A stretch of DNA of 64,000 bases from NCBI GenBank assembly GCA_026770025.1, contig JAMXDE010000009.1, positions 2,207,001 to 2,271,000 on the forward strand. Reading direction: 5' to 3'. Made by a program: the position numbers and the translations under genes. The notes beneath the pieces were generated by a model that did not search any database, was not told the DNA's origin, and worked only from the letters and a program-made list of their open reading frames with translations. Positions 27,114-39,187 of this stretch are shown one piece after another. The stretch comes from Craspedostauros australis. Its lineage: Eukaryota > Bacillariophyta > Bacillariophyceae > Mastogloiales > Achnanthaceae. Every line of letters begins with the position of its first letter. The first letter of the stretch is position 1.

Positions 27114-30100
27114 ATGTCTGCTTTACCTACCATGTCGCCAGCAGCCGAAGGCAACCGGTTCGTCGACGAGCAGGATGCTCCGTTGGAGCTGAAGCACGTC
27201 TCATGGATCCGCCAGTTCAAGTTCATGCAACGCAAGTCCATGCTGCTGATGTCGCGTCGCCCCATCCTCATGGCCATGATGCTGTTCAGCAGCATCGTCT
27301 CCGTCGTCTTTGGTTGGTTGCTGGGACGTCCATCCAAGAATGCCATTTACGGACCCGTCGACCAATGCGGCATCATCACGTCGTTGGAGAGAGATAGCGA
27401 CGGATTCGAAGACGACGATCAACAAATCACGAGGAACGATCGCTTCCGCAGCGGATTCGTGGTTGCCCTCATGGCATTGGGTCCCATGCTCAACGCGATC
27501 TGCGCCTTCCTCCTCGTCCACGATGAATTCGCCAATCAGCTCATCGGAGTGTTGCGTGGATTGGGACTCAGAGACAGCGCGTACGTCACCGTATGATGCC
27601 TTCGAATGGCCGCCTTTTCCTTCCTCTCTTGCATTCTTGCATTGCAGATTGCACAATGTTATGATAGATGTATTGTGCCACTTCATGCTCACACAGACCT
27701 GATGATTCGTTTCTCTCTCCTCCAACTTTTGCTCCTTCTCCAACTTTGGTCCCCATGCATGCTATCCCACGTCCCTGTAATCGCACCTTCGCTTCTTTTC
27801 GTCGAAATGCCCACATATCTGCGCGTGCTCACCATCCCTTCACATATGACAACTTTATGGTCCAACAGTTTCTGGTCATCGTGGTATGCGGCCATCATGA
27901 TGGTCAACGTGATCAACGCTGCGCTTGGCACGATCACTGTCAAGTCATTGGTAAGATCTCCAGCGGATTGCTTGAGGGTGCTCCGTGCGGACTCGTGCAA
28001 TGGAACACAGTGAACTTACCATCCACCATGCTCTTCTCTCGCTTTCTTCATCCTCATTCGATCAACACAATGCACACGCATTCACGTGCACGCGGACTCG
28101 CAGCCATTGCATTCATTCGAAAACATCTACGCAGGAGGAATCTTCGCTTCATTCCTCTTTCTGCATTTCGCGCTCGTCCCGACTTCGTTCTTCTTCGCCG
28201 CTTTTATGAGACATATGAAGCGAGGAGTCACCTGGATAGTGCTCTTGATTCTGGTGGCCATTTGGGTGACGCCAATCTTGGTCTCCATTCAGAGCTCATG
28301 GCCATGGTGGGCGTACAGCGCAAACGAGGTCACAGAGAGACCAGGGGGGTTCTTCTGGTTGAATCAAATGACGATGAGCCTTCCTTGGCAATCGGGTGAG
28401 GGTTGCAATACACCCCTCGTGTCCGAATCACAGGGAGATTTCTTCAAGACTGATGAGCAACGTGCCGCAATGACGGACGATGAATTCTTCGTCGGCTGCT
28501 TCTTCGCACCGTCCTGGCACACGAAGGCGTGGAATCCTCAGGATGCGCGGGAAGGTATCCTCCTTGCCACACAATTCATGTTCCCATACTTCCACTTCAT
28601 GGGCATGTGGACCAACTACGTGGGCTACACCTCCATGCCAGGCAACCAGTTCAAGGCCGAGCATTTCGCAAAATCATCGGAGGAACTTGCCGTGGCTTCT
28701 TTGCCCGCACCACCCAACCCAGACAATGCACTCACCTCCAGCCTGGCACCACAGGGCAGCACCTTCTTGATCGGATATGCGACGGAGCCCTATGATCCTG
28801 ACTGTATATTTTCAGGCAACTGCCAGAGCCTGAGCAACTGTCCTATGCCAGACCGCCAAGGCGCAGATTTCTGCGGTTACTTGGGAACTTGCCACCACGT
28901 CATCGAATCATCGAAAGATTCACCATCCGCGGCAACCTACATGATCTACCTCATCATCAATGCCTTCATCTACATGATGCTTGCCTGTTATTGGGCACAG
29001 GTCTTCCCCGGCATGAACGGAAAACCTCAAAAGCCATACTTCTTCCTTCTTCCAAGCTACTGGCTTGGCAACAAGGCTGAAGTCGAACCCATCGAATCCG
29101 ATGACGGAGAAGCGCAAACGAACAGTCAAGTCGGCAGAAACACCATCGTCGTGAACGATGTCCGAAAGACGTACGGCGCGTTCGAAGCACTCAAGGGTAT
29201 CTCCATGACCATGAAGCGTGGCGAAGTCACAGCGTTCCTCGGTAAGTTGGGATCAATTGGGATTGCACATTCCAGCAGTCTCTGCTCTTCCAAATGCGCG
29301 TGTGTGTATGCGTGTGTGTGTTAGCGTATTCGTATGGCGTACAAGAGGAAGCATGGCGACCGCATCAGCTTACTTACCACGATGTTGTATCCATCTTCTT
29401 CGTTTGTCTCTTCTATCTGTATTCCATCCACATCAACTCGCACCAAACTCACACAAATCATGCCATGTGAACATGAGCAGGCCACAACGGTGCTGGAAGT
29501 AAGTTAGTCCGTCCTCAGCTCTACGATCATGACCGCCATCACCCTGTGTGCACGACAATCACATCAGCGCATCTCACAACTCGCATCTTTTGCACCTACC
29601 CTCCTTTTCTTGTTTGCCTCCTTGCATGGCGATTGCAAACATCGTTGCCATCATATGCGCATGTCCTTCTCTGCTCTGCTCTTCTATGTTCTCTCTCGTC
29701 TACACCACTGCTCTACGTTCTGTTTCATCAGAAACCACATTGTCACATATCATCAGCTGCGACACAGCAGCAACACAGGGAGACGTGAATGTGTTTGGAG
29801 TCTCCGTCAACAATGACCCTTACTCGATCCGCTGCATGGTGGGCCTTTGCAAGCAAGGTAAGACTGGTTGTGGTACATTGCTCACGACGCTCGCGAGACG
29901 ATCCATGAATTGGTGACTTGGATTGTCATACACAAGGGTCAGCAATCCATCGTAACTGTGTTACATGGATGCATACTTTGCCCCGGCCGAGCTCAACTCG
30001 ACGCATCGCCACCTTTCTCGCCCTCACCACTCTGACACTCTCTCCATGTTGCCTTACTTTGGCTCTACCCCTTTCGCCGCATCGATTTTTGCAGATGACT

Positions 30101-33100
30101 ACCTCTGGGCCAATCTGACGGCTCGAGAGCATTTGGAGCTGTTTGCAGGTCTTCGTGGAGTCTCCGACGACGACATGGGCGCCACGGTGCAGAAGTGGTT
30201 GGAGAGCGTGGACCTTGCAGATGTGCAGTTGCAATACAGCTCCAGCTTCAGCGGTGGCATGAAGAGACGCCTTTCTGTTGCATTGGCGACCATCGGAGAA
30301 CGCCCATTGATCATCCTCGATGAACCGACCACAGTAAGTATTTGCTACTGTCTTGCCTTGCCTCATGGTGTTGTGTTGCACACGCGCACATAACTTCTCG
30401 TGGAGAAGACGAGGCGCGAGGCGTGCGAATTGGCGATTGCGTGGCAACCGCATTTTCACACCCATACTCCACTGGGCTTCCATGCACTTGCTAACTCAAT
30501 CACTCACACACCACACGTTCTCCTTTTTATTGAATCCACGCCTGTCGCATGTTCAATTTGAATCTTGCAAAACCCTCCTTGCTGCACATCGCCACCGTGC
30601 GATCCCTCCGATCAATAGGGAATGGACCCAGTGAGCAGACGCTTCGTTTGGAGACACATCGACGAGATCAAGGAAAACAGAGTCGTCATTCTCACTACTC
30701 ACGCCATGGAGGAGGCCGATCTGCTCGCGGAAGAAGTTGCCATCATGCGTCGAGGAGATCTTGCTGCCTTCGGAAGTCCGCTAGAACTGAAGACGCAGTA
30801 TGGAAGTGCACTGCAATTCACTTTGCTCGTGGAGAGAGAAGATGTGCCGAGTACTCAGCGATTCTTGAATGATTTCTTCGCAGGCACAAGGGAGCATGTG
30901 AAGATTGATGCACCTTCCACTGGAAATATCATCGTCAATATCCAGAAGGTGAAGGTCGACAGAAGTGATAATGCTCACGAAGACATTGACCAAGGCATCG
31001 AGGTCAGCGACACAGGAGTCACTGTGGAGCAACTGTCGACCTTCATGGAATGGCTCAGCGCCGATAGTTCCAAGGTTCAGGAATATGGCTTCTCCAACAG
31101 CAGCTTGGAGGAGGTGTTCCTGAAGGTGACCGGAGAGGCGGCTTTGTCCAACGATGTTTCCGTGGATGCCAACGGTGGCGGCGGTGGCACCACCACCAAC
31201 AACACCGCTGACCCCGCTGTCGATCGACTGGAAGCAGCAGCCGCTGGCCAATCAAACCCAGAGCGTCTCAACGAGATTGCGCGGTTCAAGCCGTCGCTCA
31301 CCGTGTTCAACCAAGTCCGTGCGCTGATTGGGTTCTACATCCACCGAAACTGGGTCGGACGCAGTTCAATGTCCAATTACATCATCTACTCCATCATGTT
31401 CGGGATCAGCGTCCTCGTGGGTCTTGGCACCAACTTTGGAGACGGACGCGGCTATCTGGTGCTCCCGATCCTTTTCGTCTCACTCATGCTCGTCGGAATC
31501 ATCGGAACGATATACTCGGACCGTGCTGAGAATCTTTTCTACTTGATGCGGACGCAAGGGCTACTGCCAAAGTCCTTCCTGCTGGGGACCACGTCGTACG
31601 CCTTCCTCGTCCAGTTCCTATTCACGTTCTTGACTCTCACCGTGCTCTACTTCACTCCGATGTTCGCCAAGCAACAGGTTTGTACGGAGACCTCGACTGA
31701 TTACTGCGACGCCGACTTCGCACAGAAGCCACAAATTTCGTGGTCATCCATGACATTTGTGGATTACCAAGATACGGTTGGAAATGAGCAAGTTGAGATC
31801 CGAGCTTACCGCGAGCGCGGAGGATACGGACTTGTGTTCCTCCTCATCCTTTGCTTCACGCTCTCTATCCCAGGATCCGTCCTCTCAAGCTCCTTCCTGC
31901 CAGGCTACAAGATCCCGCTGGTCGCCATCTCCTTCATTTGCGTGATGGCAAGCCTGGTCCCGTTGATCTTGTTCGCCCTGGCTTGGGTCAACAGCTTGCG
32001 ACAAGAAGTCAGCTGCACCAACGATTTCCAGGAGTACTCCGACAAGCCGAAGATAACGATTGAAGACAGCTCAGGGTTCTGCAATGACAGCTACAACCAG
32101 GACAACCTCGATGAGTACTTCGTCAACTGCGTGGGCCTGGACATCAACAGCATATACCAGTTCTGCATCGAGCCATCAGCATCATTGCTGCCACAAGTCG
32201 GCCTGTTCCAGGGTCTCTCCATGGTGTACTCCAACAAGATCACATTCGTGTCCGACCCACCTGAATACGCAAGGGATGTGCTGATCCCCAACATTTCAGG
32301 AGTCAGCTGCTCTGGCACTACCTGCAACTTTCCGTACGCGTCCAGACTGTACTGGCAGAGCGTCTGGATCATGTGCCTTGGTTCACTCTGCTTGACAGTG
32401 ATCGGTGTCTTTGCAACCATGACTTTGGGCTTCCCAAACACAGCTGTGCTGAGAGTTCGAATGTACATCGTCCACTTCTTCGAAAAGTTGCGATGCAAAA
32501 GCTCAGGCTCAAGCGCAGGGAGCTCGTCAGCAGCAGAAGAGGGAGCGAACAAGGTCTTCCCGGAAGTCAGGGAAGAGAGCCGAATCGTCCACGAGGCAAT
32601 CAAATCATTCACGACTGTGGTCGGCGTCGCAGGTGAAGTGGAAGAAGGAACTGTGGCGGAGACGCTTCAGCTCGATCACAACAGCATCCCTCGCGATGCC
32701 GTGGACCCTGTGATCACCCACAAGCTTTCCAAGACGTACCCCGCATTGGGTGGCCGTCCTCCGAAGCGAGCGCTTGAAGATCTGGATCTTCACGTCCCCA
32801 AGGGACAATGCTTGGGATTCCTGGGCAAGAACGTGAGTGTCTGTTGTTGCTGGCGTTGTTGCTGGTGTGGTTCGGGTGCCTGTCCTTATGTGTGCAGTGA
32901 TTGATGATGTCGTGCGGATCACCCGAACACCAACCACTATTATTCAATTGGTGAATGACGGAATAGTGTGCTTCACCATGCAAGTGTGGCACTTCGCTCA
33001 CACCCGCATGACACTGTCATCTTGCGTAATACAATGCCTTACATCACTCACCTTCTCCAAACAACCTCCTTCGTGTGCTTGTACAAATCGCAGGGCGCTG

Positions 33101-34171
33101 GCAAGACGACGGCCTTGAAGATCCTTGCCGGTGGCCACGATCCCTCATCTGGCTTTGGCTTGGTCGGCGGGTACGATTCTGCGTTAGAGCGCATTCCTGT
33201 GTTCGAACGTCTCGGCAACTGTCCTCAGTTTGACGTGGTCTGGCGGAACCAAAGCGTTGGAGCTCACCTTGAGTTCTTTGCACGCCTCAAGGGCTTGCCA
33301 GGCAAGCAGGTTCAGAATGTGTCACGTGCTATTGCAGAAGCCGTCGGGCTTGGGTCTGCGGAGGTTTATGGCAGGGATGCCGGTGCACTGTCTGGTGGTA
33401 TGAGACGCCGGCTATCCATCGCCATGTCTCTGATCGGATCGCCATCAGTTCTCATCTTGGATGAACCAACGACGTGAGTATGATACGATGATTGCAGAAA
33501 ATCCTTACCTGTGAGCCGCGTTGATGTGCATTGTCCGCGCACGCTGCGGAGCTTACAATGTGTAGTACGCAGCATGTTCAGGATCACTCACACCATCGTT
33601 TCTTCCTCGCACTTCTCCCTTCTCCATCCAATCATGCCACGACATGACACGCCCACCTGCCTATCATATTTTACGCGTGCTCCGTACTAATGCATACGCA
33701 CCATCCTTCAGTGGCCTTGACCCATCGACCCGAAACAACATCTGGGCATTGATCAACTCGTTCAACTCGCAAGAACGAAGCACCATCATCACGACGCACA
33801 TGATGATCGAGGCTGACACTCTGTGCAACAGAATCGCCATCATCGCGAATGGGAAGCTGAAGGTGATTGAATCTCAGCAGCATCTGAAGGACCAGTACGG
33901 CTCCGGGTACCTGCTCCAGTTGAATCTGATCAAGAGCAGCCCCGAGACCCAGGAGAGCGCGATGGCGTTCGTTCGCAAGCATTTGCACGAAGGTGCGGAT
34001 CTGGCAACGAAGCAGGCAAAGACGCTGCACGTGAATCTCCCGCGCGATTTGGATCTGACGCGAGTTTTCAGAGCGCTCTACAGTCCCGAGAGCGCGACAG
34101 AGGGTTGCATCAACCAGTTCCTTCTGTCGCAGTCGTCACTGGAGGATGTGTTCATCGCATTGGGCGACTAA
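27114..34171 (+). CDS. ABC subfamily A (ABCA) full transporter, 9 exons
   Basis: Lipid-type ABC exporter/flippase with TMD-NBD-TMD-NBD order. Exons: 27114-27580, 27869-27950, 28104-29241, 29481-29498, 29732-29857, 30095-30333, 30619-32832, 33094-33473, 33712-34171. All introns are GT-AG and the exons sum to 5124 nt, so 1707 aa. NBD1: Walker A GHNGAGKTT split over exons 3-5, signature FSGGMKRRLS, Walker B LIILDEPTT. NBD2: GKNGAGKTT split by an intron, Q-loop NCPQFDVVW, signature LSGGMRRRLS, Walker B VLILDEPTT. All catalytic motifs look intact. TMD1 includes LVPTSFFFAAFMRHMKRG. TMD2 starts near FYIHRNWVGRSSMSNYIIY and carries a Cys-containing loop. Exon 4 is only 18 nt. Substrate unknown; lipids are usual for ABCA. 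Location in a membrane is certain, which membrane is not. Confidence 0.93.
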
Positions 34172-34564
34172 TCGCACGGCGATGGTAGCCTCCTGCATTC
34201 CCGTACGTTGGCATCTCATCCATGGGGTTGAGTATCAGTAGCACGAGTAAAAAAGAACCTCAACAGGATTCTTGCATTAGTTCCTCGCAATCAAATTAAA
34301 TCAACATCATATCCGACTCGAGTAGAGAAGAGAAGAGCAGATGACTCTGAGATGAGTAGTACGAGTAAGTGCGGGAATGTCACTACGCAAAGGTGTGGTC
34401 GATGCCAATTCGAGCAGCCTTCCAGGATGTGTCCGCCCCTTGCGTCGTGGAGGACCGCATCCACTTGCAGCTCCTGGCACCGCCGTTGCTGCCCTTGTGG
34501 GGGTCAATTCTCTTGAACCCCACGATGCTACCTGTACTTGTACGAATACACTGGATACGCTGAT
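34172..34564. other. Convergent 3' intergenic region; no gene seen
   Basis: 393 bp between the ABCA stop (plus) and the Got1-type stop (minus). It contains a repeated GAGTA.CACGAGTAA string (about 34231 and 34352) but no open frame of note. Confidence 0.5.
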
Positions 34565-35753
34565 CTAATAGTTCCTGTTGTAGTCGTCGTCGTACCGCCC
34601 ACCGTCGTTTCCGTCCTCGTAATATCTGTCATCGTACCGGTCATCGTATCCGCTGCCGCCATATCCATCGCCGTCATCATAATCATCGTACCGCCGTCGT
34701 GATCGACCGCCACTACCACCGACGCTGTCCTTGTCCCGATTCAACAACGGCCCGATGATGGGCATCTGCTTGAGAAACATGAAGAGAAGAGGAAACATGT
34801 TACCGAATAGATTGAGCACGCCGAAGATCTCGAGCGCGATGCCCAGAATCGGCCATCCCACAAAGACCAGAAGAATGCCGCAGATGAGACACGCCGTCGA
34901 TCGCACCTTCTGGGGTTGCAAGAAGTATCCCACCGTGCGTCCCGGGCCGATCGTCATGGGAACGCCGGCGATGCAGAGGAGGTTGCCGAGGCGCATCAGC
35001 ATTTTGTTGAAGAAGAGACTGATGCCGAGCAACGTGATGACCATGCCGGAACCCAGCAGGAACAATCCGATGCGGCGGTCGCCGTTTTGCAATTTGTCTT
35101 GGATGGAGGCGAGGGGCTGCGAGAGTGAATCGTTGTGGGGTGTGAGCGCAATGCGATTGTGAGACTTGCACGGTGGTGCCAATGCGATCAAATACGCGTC
35201 ATATCAGAAAGACACACACAAAAGTTACATTGCGATGCAAAACACTATATCATGGAGTAGAAGAATCGGACAATACGCGGATGTGGAGAGCACTCTCCTC
35301 AAGTGCAATCACGCACAAAGAACGCACCGATGATTCCTGTCGGGAACTGTTTCTGCGCCGATCGTTGCCGTATCCACGATCATCGTAGTAGTCATCTTCG
35401 GCATATCGATCATCATAGCTGCCGCTGTTGTTGCTGTTGTAACTGCTTCCTCCATAATCGTCCTGCTGAGGACTGTTGTAATCGTAGTAATAATCATCAG
35501 GATCGTTGCGTCCATCGGCTTGTTGGCCACCTCGCGGAATCGCTAGACTGGTAGCAGTAGCTGATGTGCAGCATGACGAAATTGACAGCTCCGAACATTC
35601 CGATGTACGAGTGTGACCTCGTCTGTAGGGATGCTGCCGCAAATCTGACGAGGGCAACCGATATCTCTGCTGCAAATGCCGTGTCCCAAAGAGCGTTGCC
35701 TCTGCGATGACGATCATCGCCAAGAGCAGCAGTGAAACTGCGACGGCCCTCAT
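34565..35753 (-). CDS. Got1-type membrane protein with signal peptide and Asp/Tyr-rich tails; 2 exons
   Basis: Exon 1 is 35753-35328 and exon 2 is 35116-34565. The 211-nt intron has donor GTGCGT and acceptor CGCAG, phase 0; 325 aa. The core matches the Got1 family of ER-Golgi traffic proteins: GDRRIGLFLLGSGMV, LLGISLFFNKMLMRLGNLL, GRTVGYFLQPQKVRSTAC, LVFVGWPILGIALEIFGVLN, LFGNMFPLLFMFLKQMPIIG, four TM helices. Unusually, exon 1 adds a signal peptide (MRAVAVSLLLLAMIVIAEA), an R-X-L site (TRHLQQ), a SLAIPRGG string and an Asp/Tyr-rich stretch (DDYYYDYN...YDDRY). A matching Tyr/Asp repeat tail (YDDRYDDRYYED) ends the protein. Normal Got1 proteins are about 140 aa. The family call is firm; location in a secretory or plastid-surrounding membrane is inference. 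Confidence 0.85.
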
Positions 35754-36339
35754 GATGATGGTTCTCGGTTGCAAAGTCGCAGCGATGCCCTTTTGCCTTG
35801 TGCGATGCCTGGTCAGCGAAGCTCAAGAAAATGAAGAAGGAGTGGATGATGGGCCGCTTGCTGCCTTGATTGCTGCCTTGATTACTGCCTTGCTTGCTTG
35901 GAGATGGGCTTTCATCGACACCCACACCAACACCTCCACTCTTGGATCATTTGTACTCCTATGGTGAGCGAATGTGAATGCATCTGTGGGTTCATGTGAG
36001 TGGATTGTTGCGAGGAGAGGAAGACACGGTGTGGCAGCCACATCGCCGTTGTCGGTGAACGTTTTGGCGCGTTGTTTCACGTGGAGTATCTTTCGCCACT
36101 TGTTGTTGTCGTGTTGAAGTGAGAAGTTCCACGTGTCGTTGATGACCTGTCCGAGCACAGCTTTTCAGTCGTGTATCGAACCGAGACACCCAAACGTGAC
36201 TCGTTTGCACACCGTGTCACGATTCTTGTTCTCATCTTGTCTCGTTGTGCTTCTTTTCGAGTTTTGTCGTGTTGTTGAGACGTGATGAAAGGAGCAGAAT
36301 CATCGTGTGCAGGTACACGCGATGTTCGCGATGGTCTTC

Positions 36340-36475
36340 GTTGTTGTTGTTGTTGTTGTTCCCATCAAACCTCGCTCCACTCCACTTCGCTCCGGCTCAC
36401 TCCACTTGACTTCACTTCACTTGACTTCACTTCACTTGACTTCACTTGACTTCAGCTCACTTGCTTTCACTTTGT
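36340..36475. repeat. Simple repeats: (GTT)n and ACTTCACTTG-type minisatellite
   Basis: A GTT run at about 36340-36360 is followed by degenerate repeats built on CACTTGACTTCACTT to about 36475. They lie 140-270 bp upstream of the start codon at 36614, likely in its promoter or leader. The rest of 35754-36613 shows no gene. Confidence 0.75.
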
Positions 36476-36613
36476 CTCATTCGCAACCTGCTGATTCTGA
36501 AGAAGGACTCCTTGCGCAAGCACTGACTAGAGCACGCGTACTCCACATACGGGTGCATACGCACGTTTCCATCTGAGCGCAATCAAGCACATCAAAGAGC
36601 GTTCGAAGTCATC

Positions 36614-38281
36614 ATGATGGTGCATGCTGGTGCTAGTGCGAATGGCGGAAGCGGGGCCTCGGGCATCGCTGCGGGTGGTGCCAACGCGAGTGCCAATGCA
36701 GGTCTGATTGCAAGTACGAGCAGATCCACTCTGGCATCGCCGTGGACTGTGCCCTCTGAAGCCATGTCCTGCCTCTGCAGCATCGCGTCGACATCAGCAG
36801 CGACGCCCAAGTCGTCGAAGCCATCCAAGCATCATGCAGCGGCATCTGCAGCATCCGTATCATTCGGATCGTCATCCTCGGTGTCGACTTCGTCGCGACG
36901 CTGCCCAGCCTGCGTCCAAAAGGCGTTGCAGCCCTACCTGCAGCGGCATCAGCAAGCACAGCGCGATCACGCCATCGCCAGACAGGAGTGCACCAAACAG
37001 CTGCAGCACTCTCAGCTGCACCCCTTCGCTGACTTCCAGGCCGAATCCTCCGTCCTGCGCGATCGATTGCACGCGCTGCGTTCGCAGTGTGCCGCCAAGG
37101 CCGTGCGCGTGGCGGCGCAGGCCGCTCAGAACGATGAACGCCACACCTTTGCTGCGGCCGCCTCGCCACGTCCCTACCTGCACCATCTCGTCGACATGGA
37201 GGGCAGCGTGCTGCAGGGTGGCATGCAGCAGTCGATCCAATCGCAGATGAACCAGATCCGCATGCTGCGGTTGCTGTGGACGCGCAAGGTCTTTCAGATG
37301 CATCGTCTCGATATTGACGAGAGTCAGAAGCAGGAGCATCGCCAGTATGCAGCGCAAGATCAGCGGGCGCGGCCGAGTCGGGCGCGGGGAATTGGCAAGA
37401 TCGGCGGTCTGCCGTTGCCGCATGCCGGACCGGAGCTCTACGGGGTTTTGCCACCGCAGGAACTGCAGTCGGCGCTGCGGTTGGTGGCCTCCTTGACCTG
37501 CACGGCGGCACGGTGTTTGGGCATCCTTCTGCCGCATCCGATCCTTCTGGTCAACGATGATGCCGGCGGTGCGGCACCGCACACTCCCAACACGCATGCG
37601 CAGCCGGATATCATTGCAACGGCGCGTGCAAGGGATGGATCGACCTCCGCCACGAACAATCGCGGGAACGCGAATGCGCCACGGCAACAGCAGCAGCAAC
37701 TACAACAAAAACAGCACGCACAATTCCAGGCATCGTCGGCTTCCTCGCTGTCCGCTGCGGCCATGGCTGCAGCGTCATCATCCACGGCGTCCGCGGCCAA
37801 CTTGCTGTCGTACGTCGGCGGTTCGTTACTCAAGAAATCTGCCAAGTCGGCGCTGGCCTACGCCACGGGAAGAACCGTGTCATCGACGACAGGAGGCAGC
37901 GTGGCGACGTCCCAAGGCCTCGGCAGCAGCAGTCGCCATTCGCAGGATGGCAACGTCATGTCACCATCATCCGGTCACACGGCTGTCGACACCCAAGCTG
38001 TGTCGTCGCAGATCCAGCGTTCCAGAGCTGCCATCCTGGCCGAAGACACGAGCAGCCGATGTCAGCAATTCGCCTTGTCAACCTCGCGGTCTTCGCTGTC
38101 GTCGTCGTCGTCATCGCAGGAGGACTTTGCAGTCGCATTGCAGCTCTTGCAAAACGACATCATCGCGCTGTGCATCCGCGCCGGTGTCCCGGCCGATCAG
38201 CTGTATCCTGCCGCAGCCGTCCTGCTCAACCTGCATGCATTGGAAGTGCATTGCCAAGAACAGAGCGCGGCGCCCTACTGA
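36614..38281 (+). CDS. UVRAG/Vps38/Atg14-like protein (PI3K complex subunit candidate)
   Basis: 555 aa, single exon. A Ser/Ala-rich N-terminus is followed by a CPAC motif (RRCPACVQKALQPYL) and a long Gln/Ala-rich, probably coiled-coil region (residues ~105-265). Then comes MLRLLWTRKVFQMHRLDID and the block KIGGLPLPHAGPELYGVLPP...LRLVASLTCTAARCLGILLP. This order (zinc-type Cys pair, coiled coil, GLxLP...Y...YLGxxLPxP) is what I expect of the UVRAG/Atg14 family, which tethers Vps34 to Beclin in autophagy or endosomes. The C-terminal part (FAVALQLLQNDIIALCIRAGV...LLNLHALEVHC) also looks conserved. Low-complexity inserts are common in this organism. The assignment is by pattern only. Confidence 0.55.
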   Translation: MMVHAGASANGGSGASGIAAGGANASANAGLIASTSRSTLASPWTVPSEAMSCLCSIASTSAATPKSSKPSKHHAAASAASVSFGSSSSVSTSSRRCPACVQKALQPYLQRHQQAQRDHAIARQECTKQLQHSQLHPFADFQAESSVLRDRLHALRSQCAAKAVRVAAQAAQNDERHTFAAAASPRPYLHHLVDMEGSVLQGGMQQSIQSQMNQIRMLRLLWTRKVFQMHRLDIDESQKQEHRQYAAQDQRARPSRARGIGKIGGLPLPHAGPELYGVLPPQELQSALRLVASLTCTAARCLGILLPHPILLVNDDAGGAAPHTPNTHAQPDIIATARARDGSTSATNNRGNANAPRQQQQQLQQKQHAQFQASSASSLSAAAMAAASSSTASAANLLSYVGGSLLKKSAKSALAYATGRTVSSTTGGSVATSQGLGSSSRHSQDGNVMSPSSGHTAVDTQAVSSQIQRSRAAILAEDTSSRCQQFALSTSRSSLSSSSSSQEDFAVALQLLQNDIIALCIRAGVPADQLYPAAAVLLNLHALEVHCQEQSAAPY

Positions 38282-39187
38282 CGTGCACAAGTATTCTGGT
38301 CGTACTCGTGTGATATTGGTACCACTATGTTTGGCACCGTACGATTCTGCCGTTGCATAGCGTTGTCGTACTCTCGACACCATACCAAGCCATACTTCCG
38401 CAGTGCCATTTCGGACCAAGAGCAGCGTAACAAATGATAGAACGTTGAGGAGAAATGGGGAGAGATGGCGGTGGCGGTGGCATGGCAATCGGAGTATCCA
38501 ATCATACTCGGACATAGAGTAACATTATGTACATTGTACGCAAGCAACCGAAGTGTGGAGTGCCCGAAGTGGGTATCAGTATGGTTTCTGTAAACCTACT
38601 CTCCTACACGGTCTATGGCATTCCGCACCAGTTGCATTCATGGGAACAGTTTAAAATCTGACGGTTGGTGTCATTTAGTCGTGCTCGGAAGTGCGATATA
38701 TTTAGAAGACAAAAACCCGTTACTTCGGTAACGGTCGTCAAAAGGGCATCGGGCCTCACAAACTTCGTTACGCATTCGGCATGTTGAAACTGTGACGATC
38801 CATCTTCGGCAGTTCGAGACGGAATGCATGCATCCCTGCGTGCTCTACTCACGGTGATGGCAACAGAGGAAGTGTGTAACGACAATGTCGCAGTGCCTCA
38901 TCGACAGCAAGCAGCGCCTGAGTTGAGCTGTTGCCTTGTGAGAACGAGTTTCGATTCACAGTCTTCCATTTTCTCACACTTCAGGTCCACCAACTTCCAA
39001 CAGCGCATCTTTGCCATCATCATCAGCATCACCCACCACCCCATTCAGAGGAACATATCGAGTAGTCTCAGAAACGAGAGAACAAGAACAATATACAACG
39101 CGCAACGCAGGTATCCTTCATATTCGACGACGCGACGCACACACAGATCGATAGCAACAACAACAGCTACAGCAGCAACGTTTGACA
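38282..39187. other. No gene recognised
   Basis: About 0.9 kb between two plus-strand genes. Only short frames without domains are present. The last 150 bp are A/C-rich leader sequence before the start codon at 39188. Confidence 0.5.
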
